From Ixodes scapularis (lineage: Eukaryota; Arthropoda; Arachnida; Ixodida; Ixodidae): a stretch of 64,000 nucleotides of DNA. Position 1 is the stretch's first letter, and each line of letters begins with the position of its first letter. The notes beneath the pieces are model-generated. The model made no database searches. It saw only the letters and a program-made list of their open reading frames with translations, and was not told the origin of the DNA. The translations under genes and the position numbers were made by a program. This document shows positions 50,909 to 61,820 of the stretch, one piece after another. Location: contig NW_024609835.1 of the NCBI RefSeq assembly GCF_016920785.2, forward strand, positions 87,640,243-87,704,242, written 5' to 3'.

Positions 50909-53105
50909 TTACGACAGTCCCATAAAATGTGAGGGCACTTCGCCGGCACTTTTGCACTGGGGGCAGAGTGGGCTAAGGCCAACATGATCCTCGGAAATAG
51001 GGCGGTGAAATCTGGCCCTCCACACTGGTGTCAGTGCCGTTTGTGTATGAAGCTTACGGAGGCAAATTCTCTCCCATCTAGTGTATCCAGACGGGAGGGG
51101 ACATTCCTCCTGAGGAAGGACAGCAGCAAATCGCGCCTTTCTGGCGAGACGAGCGGCTTCCCTGCGCTCCAATGGATCCGTGGGAACCTGGGCGGTATTG
51201 GTATCGGAGGGGCGGACACAGCCTTGTGAGGGTTTAAAGGTAAGTAATAAATCCCTTCGCGGCTGTGTTCGCCTTCTCGTTACCCGGAATGCCGGCGTGG
51301 CCGGGTATCTAAGCTATTGTTATTTGGCCCCCATTGGAGCGGAATAATTTACATACGGATCGGAGCTCCCGGATGGTTTCATCGCGGCTGGTCAGGCGGG
51401 TGCACTCTCGCACTGCCTCCTGTGAGTCTGTGAATACGTGCATACGCCTACCGTGGCGATGTGAGTGTTACTGACTGGGCCACAGAATTTCTTGGAGCTC
51501 TGCAGTTTTGGAACTTGGGGTGTACAGTGCAACTTTGTTGCATGTTTGCCGGGTGGTGTGTGAGTAATAGGCAACAATGGTTTCTCCGTCATCCGCCCGG
51601 GCAGCATCAGTGTAAATTAGTAAATTTTGTTTGTCCGCTTCCAGTATGGTAATGGCTTTGATGAGCCAAGTTGCAGCCGCCCTCTTGCGATTGACAGGAC
51701 GCGGGCCGTGTGACTGTGGGTGTGGTTTTAGTTTTACAAGTAGCGTGTGCTCCCACGGAGGGTTAGGAGGGGCGTTGCTGGGGACCTGGAATAAGGGGTC
51801 TCCCAGGTGACTCAGTATAAGCCGGCCGGCCTGGGTTCCCTGAAGACGGAGTTTTTGGCTGATGAGCATTTCAGCGGCAATCTCTCTAATCGAGCTGAGC
51901 TGTGCTGCAGGGTGGGGTTGGGCCACGGGGCTCTGGGCCTTTCCATTTTGGTCGATAGTGAGGCCCAGGATGGTGAGGCTAGGCTGCTGTTCGAGTGTAA
52001 TTCCGTGAAGATACAGCTTGAATATGTCGCTGTAGTTTTTACAGCGCCCTTGGCGGATGGCTACGATCATGTAATTACTTTTAGTGGGGGACAGGGCCTC
52101 GCCGTTGTCCTCGAGGAACTGTGAGGTCACGTCCAGGGCATGTTGAAGTGTATTTTGCTGTGCAGCTAGTAGGGCGCCGGCCGTCCAGAAAGTGATATCG
52201 TCAGCGTATATTGTAAAACCGAGGCCTTCCACTTCATCAAGTCGGAAGGCGAGCTCGGCCGTAGAAATATTAAATAGGGAGGGGGGGGGGGGGGCGGGAG
52301 AACTGTCCCTTGAGGCACTCCCGTTGCATTGTGTGTAATGGGCACGAGGGGGCGCCTTTACCATGACTTAAAATTGACGGTCTTTTAAGAATGACTTCAC
52401 GAAATTTAGAATGCGACTGGTGAAGCCGAAGCATTCAGCGGCACGGATTGCGGTGTAATGAGGAATTGTGTCGAATGCTTTCTGCACGTCGGCCGCAACG
52501 ATCGTGCGGGGACCGGAAGTAAGGGGTGCGATAATATCGTGATGTATGGGCGTACTATCTTGCGTGGAGAGGTTAGGGCGGAATCCGGCTTGCAAAGGAT
52601 ACAAATTGTTGTGAGTCTCTAAAATCCACGGGATTCAAGTGAGGACCATGCGTTCCATCACCTTGCAAAGGTTAGATGTTAAGGAGATGGGACGCAGGTT
52701 GTTGATGTTAGTAAGCGACTTGCCCGGTTTGGAGATGGGTATGAAGGTCGAGAGCTTCCAATCGTTGGGGAGCAGCCCTGTTTGACACTCGTCATTAAAC
52801 CAGTTCAGCAGATCCTGCATATCGACCTCCGGGAGATTCCGTAAAGCATTAATGACTGTGCCATCTGGGCCAGGGGCGGTATTGCACTTGGCCGTGTTCA
52901 TTGCAAACACCAGCTCCCCCATAGTGAAGAGGGGGTCTTCGGGAAGATGCGCATCTTCTGTTTGGATCTGGTAGCAGTCAGAAGGCGATGGAGTAGAAGG
53001 TTGAGGGAAGAATGTTTCTGCTGCCAGTGATGCCAACTCATCCTCGGAAATGTGCAGATGCAGGGCCAGGTTGCTGCCCGTGTTCTTGTTCTTAGTGTTC
53101 GCGGC
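50909..53105 (-). pseudogene. I-like ORF2 remnant (RT, RNase H start, zinc knuckle)
   Basis: Reverse-transcriptase pieces on the minus strand are 53105-52635 (NTAPGPDGTVINALRNLP, NNLRPISLTSNLCKVMERM), 52604-52368 (AGFRPNLSTQD, VAADVQKAFDTIPHY) and 52364-51468 (FTIYADDITFWTAG with the catalytic YADD, LSPTKSNYM, then RNase H starting LLIYTDAARADDG). The 51172-50909 piece ends in LCPQCKSAGEVPSH, a typical C-terminal knuckle. Frameshifts and stops separate the pieces and most of the RNase H domain between 51468 and 51172 is degraded. Upstream, the endonuclease region is largely deleted. Dead copy. Confidence 0.85.
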
Positions 53106-53332
53106 CATGCCCTAGCAGGTTCACCAGACCTTTTTGAGCCCTGTCCTTTCGTTGAATGAATTGCAGTGTATCTGCCACGTGGATCTGTCGAGCTCCAGGG
53201 TGTATCGTATTGCTGGATCGTGGACTGGAGGGTGCGGTGAGGGTGAAGTATCAAGGAATCATGGGCGTTGTCCCTACAGTCTCTTGCAGGAGTATAACAA
53301 CGGGCGCATCGTCTTTCATACGCTGTATACGC

Positions 53333-54994
53333 CAGTGTTGCGGAGTTGCCACTCCGGAGTTGGAATGATTCCGGAATCATTCCGCATTTTCGCGACCCCG
53401 GAATGGAATGGGAATGGAATGGCGGTAACGTTCAGGGGAATGGAATGGGAATGGAATTAGGTGCCTTTTGCCCGGAATCGAATGGGAATGGAATGGGCCA
53501 GGTTATTTATATTTTATTTATTTATTTATATATTTTTTACGTTCAGCTATACCGAGCCAGTCAGGGAGTCGGTTGTTCAGAAATAAAATGAGCGAAAAAC
53601 TGCGAACCCGCGCAAGGCCCTAGCAGACTTAGCGCAAAAGAAAAAAATGCAATACAAAAAACAAGTGTCAAAGCAAAGAACAGAGGGGGGAGGGGAGGGG
53701 GAGGGGGCGGTGGCGCCTTTCACCAGTGAAGTTCAACAGATATCCGAATGCGTCTGCGCCTGTAATATTGCACGGCTGGTACGTCATAAGCCGACGTGAA
53801 CGAGACCTGCTGCTCTGGTCATCCGATACCCAGGAAGAAGGCCAGACGTGGCCTCGCTGTGCGGACCCAGACTTCGTACAATTTAGAGTCGTCTCGAGCG
53901 CGCTGTTTCTCGGAGAGCTCGCACCTGTGCCGGCCATTTTAGGTCGCAGTCCACGAGGTCTCTGTTTGAATGATGCTAGGCGAAACTTGAAGACTACCAA
54001 TCATGCGTTGGAGACGGAGAGTCGGCAGGAAGAACCGTCACAATAGGGATGCTACCGTATCGATTTTTCAACTGTAACAGAAGGTAAGACATGTGCTTCA
54101 GGACGCTTCAGGTGGTCCACTTTTCTCGAAAATTCTAAATGCACCTGCCTGCATGGTCTTCAACGAGGTCAGCTACAACGAAAGTATGTATTGTCCTTTT
54201 ATACAGCAGCGTGGGTAAAGTTTCACGTTCAAGGACACACATACAGATTCAAGAATACTAGTTCATCCCACCGTGACGTCATGTGATCAATGCTGACAGG
54301 GGCGCCCTTATTGGACAGGGAAGTGGTGATGTTTTGATGGAATTTATTTTAGAGGTCGAAGTCTTTTCGCATCACTGGTCAGTCGGACAGGATGCTAGGG
54401 AAGGGACCGCGGTCAATCCTTGATGGAACGTTTTTTAAACCCATTTAGGATTCTTCGTCCGGAACCACTACCTTCAAGGCGAAGTGCCAAGCCTGCAAAA
54501 AGTAATTTCGGGACCAAAAAGAAAAAAAAAAAGCCTCATCTCAGTTGGTGTCTCAAAGAAATTTGAAAAATCTATTGTATTATCAGTATTTATATTTCTG
54601 CCCTCCCTAAAATGTATTCTTGCATTTGTATTTCCAAAGACTTTTTGCTCTCTTTTTAAAATGTATGTCCGATACGTATCACGATACATTCTTATAGTAA
54701 TGTTTGAGACTTGAGTATCAGTATCTTAGCAACTATTTTCATCTATCCCAGCATTTGTATTTCCAAATACATTTCTGAACATTTCTGCCTCACCCTGCAA
54801 CGTATAGCAGCTGTCAAGTGACACTATTAACGTTTAGGAATTGGAGGAATAGAATGGAGCGACTCAGCCATTCCAGGAGTGGGAATGGGCCCAGTGTCCC
54901 CACTCCTAGGAGTTGAAAGGAATGGAATTATCGAAAACTCTAATTCCCCGGAATGGAATTGAAACGGAATGGGGGTGCCCATTCCGCAACACTG
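53333..54994. mobile_element. hAT-like element rich in GGAATGG repeats
   Basis: 1662 bp. Ends CAGTGTTGCGGAGT and (reverse complement of right end) CAGTGTTGCGGAAT. An exact 8-bp duplication GTATACGC (53325-53332, 54995-55002) is diagnostic of hAT. Both ends carry GGAATGGAATGGGAATGG-type subterminal repeats (53395-53495 and 54838-54975). The interior includes an AAATAC-rich stretch (about 54590-54780), possibly a second nested element. No transposase. It interrupts the endonuclease of the I-like ORF2. Confidence 0.92.
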
Positions 54995-55131
54995 GTATAC
55001 GCAGCTTTAACTCAGCTGCCTTGGTACGGAAACCTCGGCAGTTCTAATAAAAGATCCAGAAAGGGCGTCGTTTCTGTATTTTTTTTTTTTTTGGGGGGGG
55101 GGGGGAACTTTCAGTGGATAGAGGAAGAGGA

Positions 55132-56025
55132 TTATCTATTGAATCGGTTGATGATGTTAGCCAACATGCTCTTAATCTCGTAAATGACCCTTTCCATGGC
55201 GTCGTGCCTAGACTCTAGGTGTGTCATTCGGGCTTCGTTGAACTTCATCCAGCCGACGTCTCCAGGGAAGTTCCCGAGAGAAACCGTCGTATGCCTCATG
55301 GATGATGGGGTCCCCTCTTGGGTGCGTCCAAAGACCATCGGTGGCGTACCTGTGGCAAACCTGAAAGAGGTACTCCATGCGTTTTCTGGTGGGGAGGCCA
55401 TGATTCCTCCGTTTTGGTTGCATTCCCTGGGAGGCGTTGGTTTGGAGGAAGCCTCCTGTTCAGTTTCTTCTAGGCGGAATCTGTCGCTTTGGGCAATCAT
55501 TACTTGTAGCGATGTGTGGGCCACCGCAGTTGTTACACTTAGGCTCGAGTTCACAGTCATCGATGTCCCCATGTGTGTGTCCACATCTGTCGCACTTGTT
55601 GGTAATGCTGGGGCACACGTCCGACTTATGCCCGAGCTTGTGGCATGTAAAACATACCAGAGGCCGGGGCCTGTACTCTGCCACACTGAGCACTTCGCAA
55701 AGAAAACGGACCTTCCTCGGGATAACTTTTCCTTCAAAGGTGACGAGAGTTGTCTTTCCGGTTTTACCAATGGGTCTGGCTGCGATCAAATTGTGAGTGC
55801 GGCAGTCTAGTCCCTCCATGAGCGATTCCGGTGTCTCGTTCACATCTTTTCCATGGAAATAGATCACCCCTCGTACTTCATCGCTTGAAATTGCCATATA
55901 GAGTGCGACCTCATAGCTTTTTTGGCCCATTTCGATTTGGCCGATGCTCAATAGTTTGCTCGTGATTAGCGGGTTTTTGGTAGTTATGGCTATTATGTTA
56001 GACTCCACATCCAGCGTGATGGCGG
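55132..56025 (-). pseudogene. I-like ORF1 (gag-like, three zinc knuckles)
   Basis: Minus-strand frame 56008-55460 carries a conserved gag-like region (SNIIAITTKNPLITSKLL, VTFEGKVIPRKVRFLCEV) and three CCHC knuckles: CFTCHKLGHKSDVC, CDRCGHTHGDIDDC and CNNCGGPHIATSNDC. A frameshift near 55460 leads to a second segment ending at 55132 with RMTHLESRHDAMERVIYEI, a short helical tail. Upstream the ORF is cut by a plus-strand insertion (56030-57416); its N-terminal remainder is seen at about 57560-57414. The product would package the retrotransposon RNA. Confidence 0.85.
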
Positions 56026-56029
56026 TGGC

Positions 56030-57416
56030 TCAACCACGGTTAATCGTCTCCTCAAACAAGGCGAACAGGTTCCGAACCTGCTCCGCCGCGTCTCCACTTC
56101 CTCTCGCGGACTTAAAGAAAGGAGTATGGTGAGGCTCTGTGACGCCTTACTGATATCCCGCCTCCGCTACCACCTCCCGTATACTAAACTCACACAAAGA
56201 CAAAAAAAATGAAACTGGATGCTCTCATTCGTAAAGGCATCAAGCTCGCCATGGGCCTACCCATCACCACTAGCACCCACCGCCTCCTCGATATGGGCTA
56301 TCACAATACCGTAGATGAGCTCGTTGCTATTCACAAACGCCGTCAGGAAATCCGACTCCTTCTTACCCCCCAGGGAAGACACATACTCACTCAACTGGGC
56401 CATAATGTCCCATCCTCACTTCCTCCGAAAGAAGCAGCTTTCCCCACCACCACCCGTTCACATCTTATCATAGCACCACTCCCTCGACACATGCACCCGA
56501 TGCTGAATTTAGCACGACGCGCTCAACGTATTGCCTTATTCACACGTTACACCGCCCGCACTCCTCATCGCACATATCTCTACACAGATGCCAGTACGAC
56601 TGATACTCGCACGGCCATAGCGGTCACAGATCATCATTTCAGTACAATACACACTGCCGTTCTTCCTCCCAGGGACCCATGCTTGGCGGAACTACACGCC
56701 ATTGCAGCGGCAATCACATATACCTCCTCAGGCTATTTTACCTCGTCTATTCCCATCATCTTCACCGACTCTATGGCCGCCTGCCGGCGACTCATACACA
56801 ACTCGCTTCCACTTGCCTCCGCAGAACAATTAGAACGCGACCTACTATCACCCGTTGAGGTTGTTTGGATCCCAGGTCATGGAGGCATGCCGGGCAACGA
56901 GAAAGCACACCTGCTCTCCCGCAAAACGCTTCACCGGGCACCCGACATCCCCAGATCTGCCCAGACGTTTCCCGTGGCCTTACCTTCCCTCGAGCCATAT
57001 AGACGAGCCCGTCGAGTCTTGCCCCCCCTTCACACTCACTTCACACGCCACCAAGGCACCATCCTGCGCACCGCCCAAAGTAACACTCTTTCCACCCTAG
57101 CCCGCATCCACCTTCTACGAGGTCTACTTCCTGAGGATCCTCCACCTTGCATCCACTGTGGCGACCGCCCAAATACCCATCACATCTTACGGATCTCCAT
57201 CCCCCGCCTCCACCCCTCCCTAACCCCACCTCCCAGTCCTTCCCCCCCCCCCCCCCCCAACCTCGAGTGGCTGACTACGGCCACCACATTATCGGACCAA
57301 ATTTACTTGGCTGCGTACATCCAGTCCTCTCTGGAGTACGCCACCAGAGGGGGCCTGGACTGAGGACCCCTGCTCATATTCTTTGGGCCTAATAAAGTTT
57401 CATCTCTCTCTCTCTT
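56030..57416 (+). mobile_element. 5'-truncated I-like retrotransposon tail
   Basis: Plus-strand fragment holding only the end of an ORF2, the stop at 57361, AATAAA (57391-57396) and a (CT)n tail. It lies inside the minus-strand ORF1, in the opposite orientation. 5' truncation is the normal product of incomplete target-primed insertion. Confidence 0.85.
56038..57363 (+). CDS. I-like ORF2 C-terminus: RT thumb, RNase H, zinc knuckle (open)
   Basis: The frame is open from the truncation point (about 56038) to TGA at 57361; the first ATG at 56209 is internal and not a true start. The first 60 codons read as the end of the reverse transcriptase (ALLISRLRYHLPYTKLTQ). RNase H motifs are complete: YLYTDASTT, LAELHAIAAAI, IFTDSMAACRR and VVWIPGHGGMPGNEKAH, supplying all four acidic positions expected. 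A C-terminal CIHCGDRPNTHHIL knuckle follows, then a Pro-rich run. About 440 codons without a stop indicates a fairly young insertion, but without the upstream RT and endonuclease it cannot move by itself. Confidence 0.88.
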
Positions 57417-57595
57417 GGTTGAGATTGATCCATCTTGATATCGTGACCTTTGTTCGGATATTTCACTCCTTGCCATGCTCCTTCATTACTCTTGGAGGTT
57501 GGTGTTGTAGTATGCACTGGCCTAACCGGAGTTGTGCCGCTCTCTGTCAGCATCTCATTTCCCGGTAGGTCATGTTGGCAACGTTGCAATGTTCA

Positions 57596-57705
57596 CGTCA
57601 GTTTGTCGTTTTCTTCTTTTTGTTCCAAGTACGCTTCGAAAGCGCTCTTGTTTTTGAGGAAGGCCTCGATCTCTGGCTCGTTCGTGAGACATTCCTCTAT
57701 CCCCT
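57596..57705 (-). other. Short exon-like minus-strand segment
   Basis: A frame reading EIEAFLKNKSAFEAYLEQK before a stop at about 57597 has helix-like, codon-biased composition. No splice acceptor is convincing and it adjoins a foldback, so it may be a retroelement fragment. Confidence 0.3.
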
Positions 57706-57726
57706 ACCGGTTGTTCTTGGATGCCA

Positions 57727-57920
57727 GGGGGGCTATGTTGCACGTTTTAGACTCCCAGGAGACTAGGGAGAAGGAAGTGACGTCCGCAACGCAGCACATG
57801 CAGATTGGATGTTGATTTTGTTTTCTTCTGTCAACATCCAATCTGCGTTTGCTCTAGTCGTTGACGTTACTTCCTTCTCCCAAGTCTCCTGGGAGTCCAA
57901 AACGTGCAACATAGCCCCCC
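57727..57920. repeat. Long hairpin: about 88-bp inverted arms, 15-bp loop
   Basis: Arm 57727-57815 (GGGGGGCTATGTTGCACG to CAGATTGGATGTTGA) is the near-complement of 57831-57920, with a T-rich loop at 57816-57830. Mismatches and small indels cluster in the middle. A transcript would fold into a long double-stranded RNA. Confidence 0.9.
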
Positions 57921-58149
57921 AGGTATAGCTGGGCTTCATGCTGTGCGACTATCGTGAAGGCGATGGTAGCCTGTCCGGGTGTTCCATTTTCTGCGTCCTC
58001 CAGGCTGCTGAGGTTCGGGACGAACCCCGCTGACGCGGGCAAAGGTCTTTCGCTTGGGCTTGTTAGGCCTAAAGAACCGAGGCGAGAAAAACACGTCTGC
58101 ACTCATCAGAGGCAGAAGAGGAAGTCACGGAGGTCGCGAGCCGTCGCGA

Positions 58150-58951
58150 TTAGAGTTCCCACTGATCTCTATTCTAGTAGGCTGGATCGCGGACCGCGGC
58201 CTCGGCAGCTGGGACCAAGTGTCGCCACCGGCGGCCATTGATTGACACCAGCCAATGCATGGGACTCTATGGGAAGAACGAGAAAAAGTGCCGTTTTCCC
58301 CTGTTTCTAAGCTGTTCTCGGCACTGAAACTTTTTGGATGTTTTTCGATAAGCCCGTCAAATAGCTTGTGTACAAACATTAAAACTGACAGCCCTCGCAG
58401 TTCTTATAAATAAATATTTTGTGGTCGAGAGTGACTCCGCTGTAGTGCAGCTCAATGAGGCGAGAGTTACCTAGGGTTACCGCGGAGTCGGTGGCGGTTT
58501 CGTTGAGATGGGTTTAGCAGACGACAAGCTCGAAAGCTTTGCTACGCGGAATTCGCTCAGACCCGGAAAGCCGCTGTCGAGATGGAACTTCTTTGCCATT
58601 CATCAATTTCTGGGCTCCCCTAAGGACGGTCTTATTGACGGCAAGTTCCTTTGTTTACTCCATAGGTAGCACCACTCCGTAGGTGTTCCGGTACGTTTGA
58701 TTCTTTTATTCGGCGACCGGACGTTTGACAAATACCAATTCGATCTCCAAACAGCCGACATAAAGATCGCAGCGCACCATAAAATACTCGCCTCCGAGCA
58801 CAGCCTACATGCTTCAATATGCTTACTTTTGTGCGTTTCTCCCATAGACTTGCGTGTATTGCCTGGTGTCAAGCAATGGCCGCCGGTGGCGACACCGACG
58901 GGCTCCCGATCCGCGATCCAGCCTACTACAATAGAGATCGGTGAGAGTTCC
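58150..58951. mobile_element. Foldback element with 120-130 bp inverted arms
   Basis: Left arm 58150-58277 and right arm 58834-58951 are inverted copies (shared words TAGTAGGCTGGATCGCGGA and GTCGCCACCGGCGGCCATTG). The 556-bp centre has no coding content. Target duplication not identified. Confidence 0.75.
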
Positions 58952-59022
58952 TGTATAGCTACCTACGGTAGCAGAGTTGCGCATTCAGCCCCGGCGCGTG
59001 GCCGTAGCGCCGGCTTTCCCGC

Positions 59023-59300
59023 ACGAGCTGGATGCTTTGCTCCTCACGTGACTAAATTTGGCGAATGGCGGCGCCGCGCGCGCCGCCGCGCATGGAAAAC
59101 AGGAGAGGAGGAAAAGGAGGCGGAAAGCAGGGAAACATACGCCGGGGCAAGAGAAACGTCGGCGGAGCGACCGTAAAGGTGGTTTTCTTGCACGCCACCG
59201 GATGCTTTGCTCCTCACGTGATGGATCTCGGCGAATAGCGGCTTGGCGGCGCGGGGAAAACAAATGCGCAACTCTGGCTCCTGTAGGGAGCCTATACAGG
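59023..59300. repeat. Direct and inverted repeat cluster
   Basis: GGATGCTTTGCTCCTCACGTGA occurs at about 59028 and again, exactly for over 20 bp, at about 59201. CAGAGTTGCGCATT (58971) recurs inverted near 59263. The block lies between the foldback and the dispersed repeat at 59312 and looks like fragments of one larger element. Confidence 0.6.
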
Positions 59301-59311
59301 AACTCTAGTCG

Positions 59312-59583
59312 CGATGAGGAGGTAGTGCCATCTATCAATACGAACGCCAAACACACCCCGCTACTGGACCCCTGTCGTCTGCGTCGCTGCCCGCCGTAGA
59401 CCTTGGCAAGTTTCTTGGCCTCATTTTTTTTTACAGAAAGAGAGCTACGTTTTGTAATTTTACAAGAAAAAAACGAACTGTGAATTACACCTTTGACGAA
59501 AAGTTTAGATTGCTACGTGCAGGCGTCGATTTTTACGGTCCATTTTAGATCGAGTCTGATGACCTGGACCACCCTATATATCT
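59312..59583 (-). repeat. Dispersed repeat, copy 2
   Basis: Reverse complement of the repeat at 50268-50518, starting at the CCACCCTATA end (59574-59583). The pair spans 9 kb in inverted orientation. Confidence 0.8.
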
Positions 59584-60946
59584 AATACAAAATGCACCTA
59601 CATATATCTCACTTCTCAGGATAAAGATGGACATTAGCAATGCCCCGCGAGAAGCAGTGCTTTGTTTACTACGGTTTTTGAGGTGAAGACGAGTATAGAT
59701 CCTGCTGCCTTTATTGAGCTGCAGTGACCTAGATCGGGTTACCCCAAAGCTCATTGTGTGCCTCGTTCGAAAGCTTTTCTTTTATCTGATTCTAAATGTG
59801 CGCATTGTTTCGTCCTCGCAATTCTCAAAACCATTTTTCTGTCTGGTGGAGTAATTCATAAAGTAGTGGATTTTAATTCTGCAATTTTTACCATTTTGAG
59901 CTCAGTGCGTCAAGAATGGTTTAAACTGGTGCAGAAGGGGTTAGGGTAAGTCGGTTTAGTCGTGATTTTGTGGAAACTCTTCTCTGTTTCCTGTGTTTTC
60001 CTTTTTTCCTTCCTAATATATGTAACAATTTTTATTTTACAGGTTGAAAGTGCTGTTTCTTTTTCTCGCTTTTCCCTGGGGGATAAGGTACTCGCTCTTG
60101 CTTGTTAATCAGTAACAGAGGCTGTTCTCCTCGAGTAGATGTTGTTTCCGGAGCGTGCACGTGTGTCGTTCACTTGCATACTCATCAAAGAGTCTGGCTG
60201 CCCAGTGGGGTCACTAGGGTCAGGGAAACACCCTAAGCTCAATCCCCCCCCCCGTGATCTCGTGGCCCGCCGCGAGAGCACGGGGGCCTGCACGCTCAGG
60301 CTGCGTGCGAGACCCCTATTCGAAAACTTTCCCGTTGGCGTAGCCACTACCCGCGTGTTTTACACGACTGGGTGACCAATGGTATTCGTCACAAACTCAT
60401 GTTTGTATTCTATCACTTTCCTAGTGCACCCCGACCTTGGGCTAGTATTATTGTGAAGTAAATAAAAAAAAAACACCCTAAACGTATGGAAGGACAGGAT
60501 AAGCAATCGATATGGCGATGCATTCCCAAAATACTACCTTTCTTTTATTACGTAATCAATGAGGCAGTTTACAGCCCGGTCTAAAAAATAATTCAAGCTT
60601 ACATACACACACGCACGCCCCCCCCCCCCCCCCACACACACACACACACATTTAGAAGTGTTAAGAATTAAATATTTTATGCTATAATTTTGTCCTTATA
60701 GTCGCTCTTGATGACAGCCCTATGGTATGGAATTCTGAGGTGCTTTATTATAGAAGACTACGCACAGTGCTGCTTCTTAACAGGAAAACACGAGCGCCAA
60801 CTAATAACGCGGGCCTTTTTATTTCCCCAGAAATTTTGAAACTTCATAACTCAATGAAATAGCCAGTAAAAGAAATTGAACGCGACCAAAGCATTAATCA
60901 CAATATCGAAAGGTTATCGCTCAACTGTCCAGCCCTTTAATATATA
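59584..60946. other. Non-genic
   Basis: No exon supported. Contains a poly(C)/(CA)n tract at about 60605-60650. Confidence 0.45.
60605..60650 (+). repeat. Poly(C) and (CA)n microsatellite
   Basis: A run of about 15 C residues embedded between CA dinucleotide repeats. Confidence 0.9.
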
Positions 60947-61393
60947 CAGGGTATAACAAAAGAAAACTTACACGGTCTTTTCTACTGCAAAAATAAACTG
61001 GGCATCGCCGAACGCTCATTGTCCGCCCAAAGGTAGCGCTAGAGGTCACAACCAGATGCCAAAGTTTCAGCCCGATCCGATAACTTAATTAAAAGTTATA
61101 AGTGATTTTCTGAAAATTTCAATGGGAAAATGGCGGCCGACGGAGTTTTCAAACACACGGGGCTCTGTGGCACCAGAAACCGAAAACGGGCAAAAATGGG
61201 CTCCATTTTCCCATTGAAATGTTCAGAAAATCACTTACAACTTTTGATTAAGTTATCGGATTGGGCTAAAACTTTGGCATCTGGTTGTGAACTCTATATA
61301 GCTCTACCTTTGGGCAGAAAATGAGCGTTCGGCCATACCTAGTTCATTTTTGCGGTAAAAAAGACCTTGTAAATTTTCTTTTGTCACACCCTG
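60947..61393. mobile_element. Palindromic TA-MITE (about 195-bp inverted ends)
   Basis: 447 bp. Left end CAGGGTATAACAAAAGAAAA and right end (reverse complement) CAGGGTGTGACAAAAGAAAA; TA on both sides (60945-60946, 61394-61395). The arms match over almost the whole length with about 10 per cent differences, leaving a spacer of roughly 50 bp. Tc1/mariner target; no coding capacity. Confidence 0.9.
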
Positions 61394-61691
61394 TACTTTC
61401 AAGTAGAGTACTTGGTGTCAAGATGATATTGTTACTCTTATTTGTTTATTGTTGTTTTGTTACGGGCATAAAGACGCTTGCATTAAAAATGTTCTTAAAA
61501 CAAAAAAGCGTAAAAGAAAAAGAAAAAAACTGCGAAAGAGGCCAGCTTGTTTGTTTTTTTTTTTTCTTTTTAGTATAAAAACGTTAAGGCAAACTGCATT
61601 TATTGAAGCCAGCAAAATATGGATGCACTTTTTTTCTGTAGCACAAGAACGCCAACAAAGGTTAAAAGTGGTTCGGTTGTCTTGAACGTCG

Positions 61692-61820
61692 TCATTCTTT
61701 GACCGACTGCACAACCTTGAGAACGAGGTCTTGTTTCTTGTCGTTCACTCTGCACGAGATTCCTTTGCTTCGGAACCAGCCGATGAGGGACGATGCGTTC
61801 ACTTTCCGCAGCTGCTCATA
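61692..61820 (-). CDS. Small SAP-like gene, exon 2 (last exon)
   Basis: An acceptor (TTGTTTTCTCCGTGCGCAG) opens this exon at 61820 in phase 0. It encodes 42 residues ending at TGA (61694-61692). The sequence (YEQLRKVNASSLIGWFRSKG, then ISCRVNDKKQDLVLKVVQSV) has the helix-turn-helix spacing of a SAP-type module: a Leu-rich helix, a Gly turn, and a KKxDLVxxV helix. SAP modules usually bind AT-rich DNA or RNA. The resemblance is by pattern only and may be wrong. Strong codon structure against an AT-rich background supports a real exon. Confidence 0.65.
   Translation of the reverse strand, partial: YEQLRKVNASSLIGWFRSKGISCRVNDKKQDLVLKVVQSVKE

Larger units (their letters stand above)
50720..57600 (-). 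mobile_element. I-like non-LTR retrotransposon (RNase H type), split twice
   Basis: Minus strand: ORF1 with three CCHC knuckles (N-terminal part about 57560-57414, main part 56025-55132), then ORF2 starting with an endonuclease at about 55065, interrupted by an hAT-like element (53333-54994), an internally deleted endonuclease, a reverse transcriptase (53105-51850), an RNase H start (near 51640) and a C-terminal cysteine knuckle (50960). RNase H downstream of the reverse transcriptase is the hallmark of the I group. The outer ends are approximate. Confidence 0.8.

Noticed and set aside
53726..54046. A 106-codon frame inside the hAT-like element as a transposase remnant
   Set aside because: No hAT transposase motif is visible and the frame is short and overlapped on the other strand.
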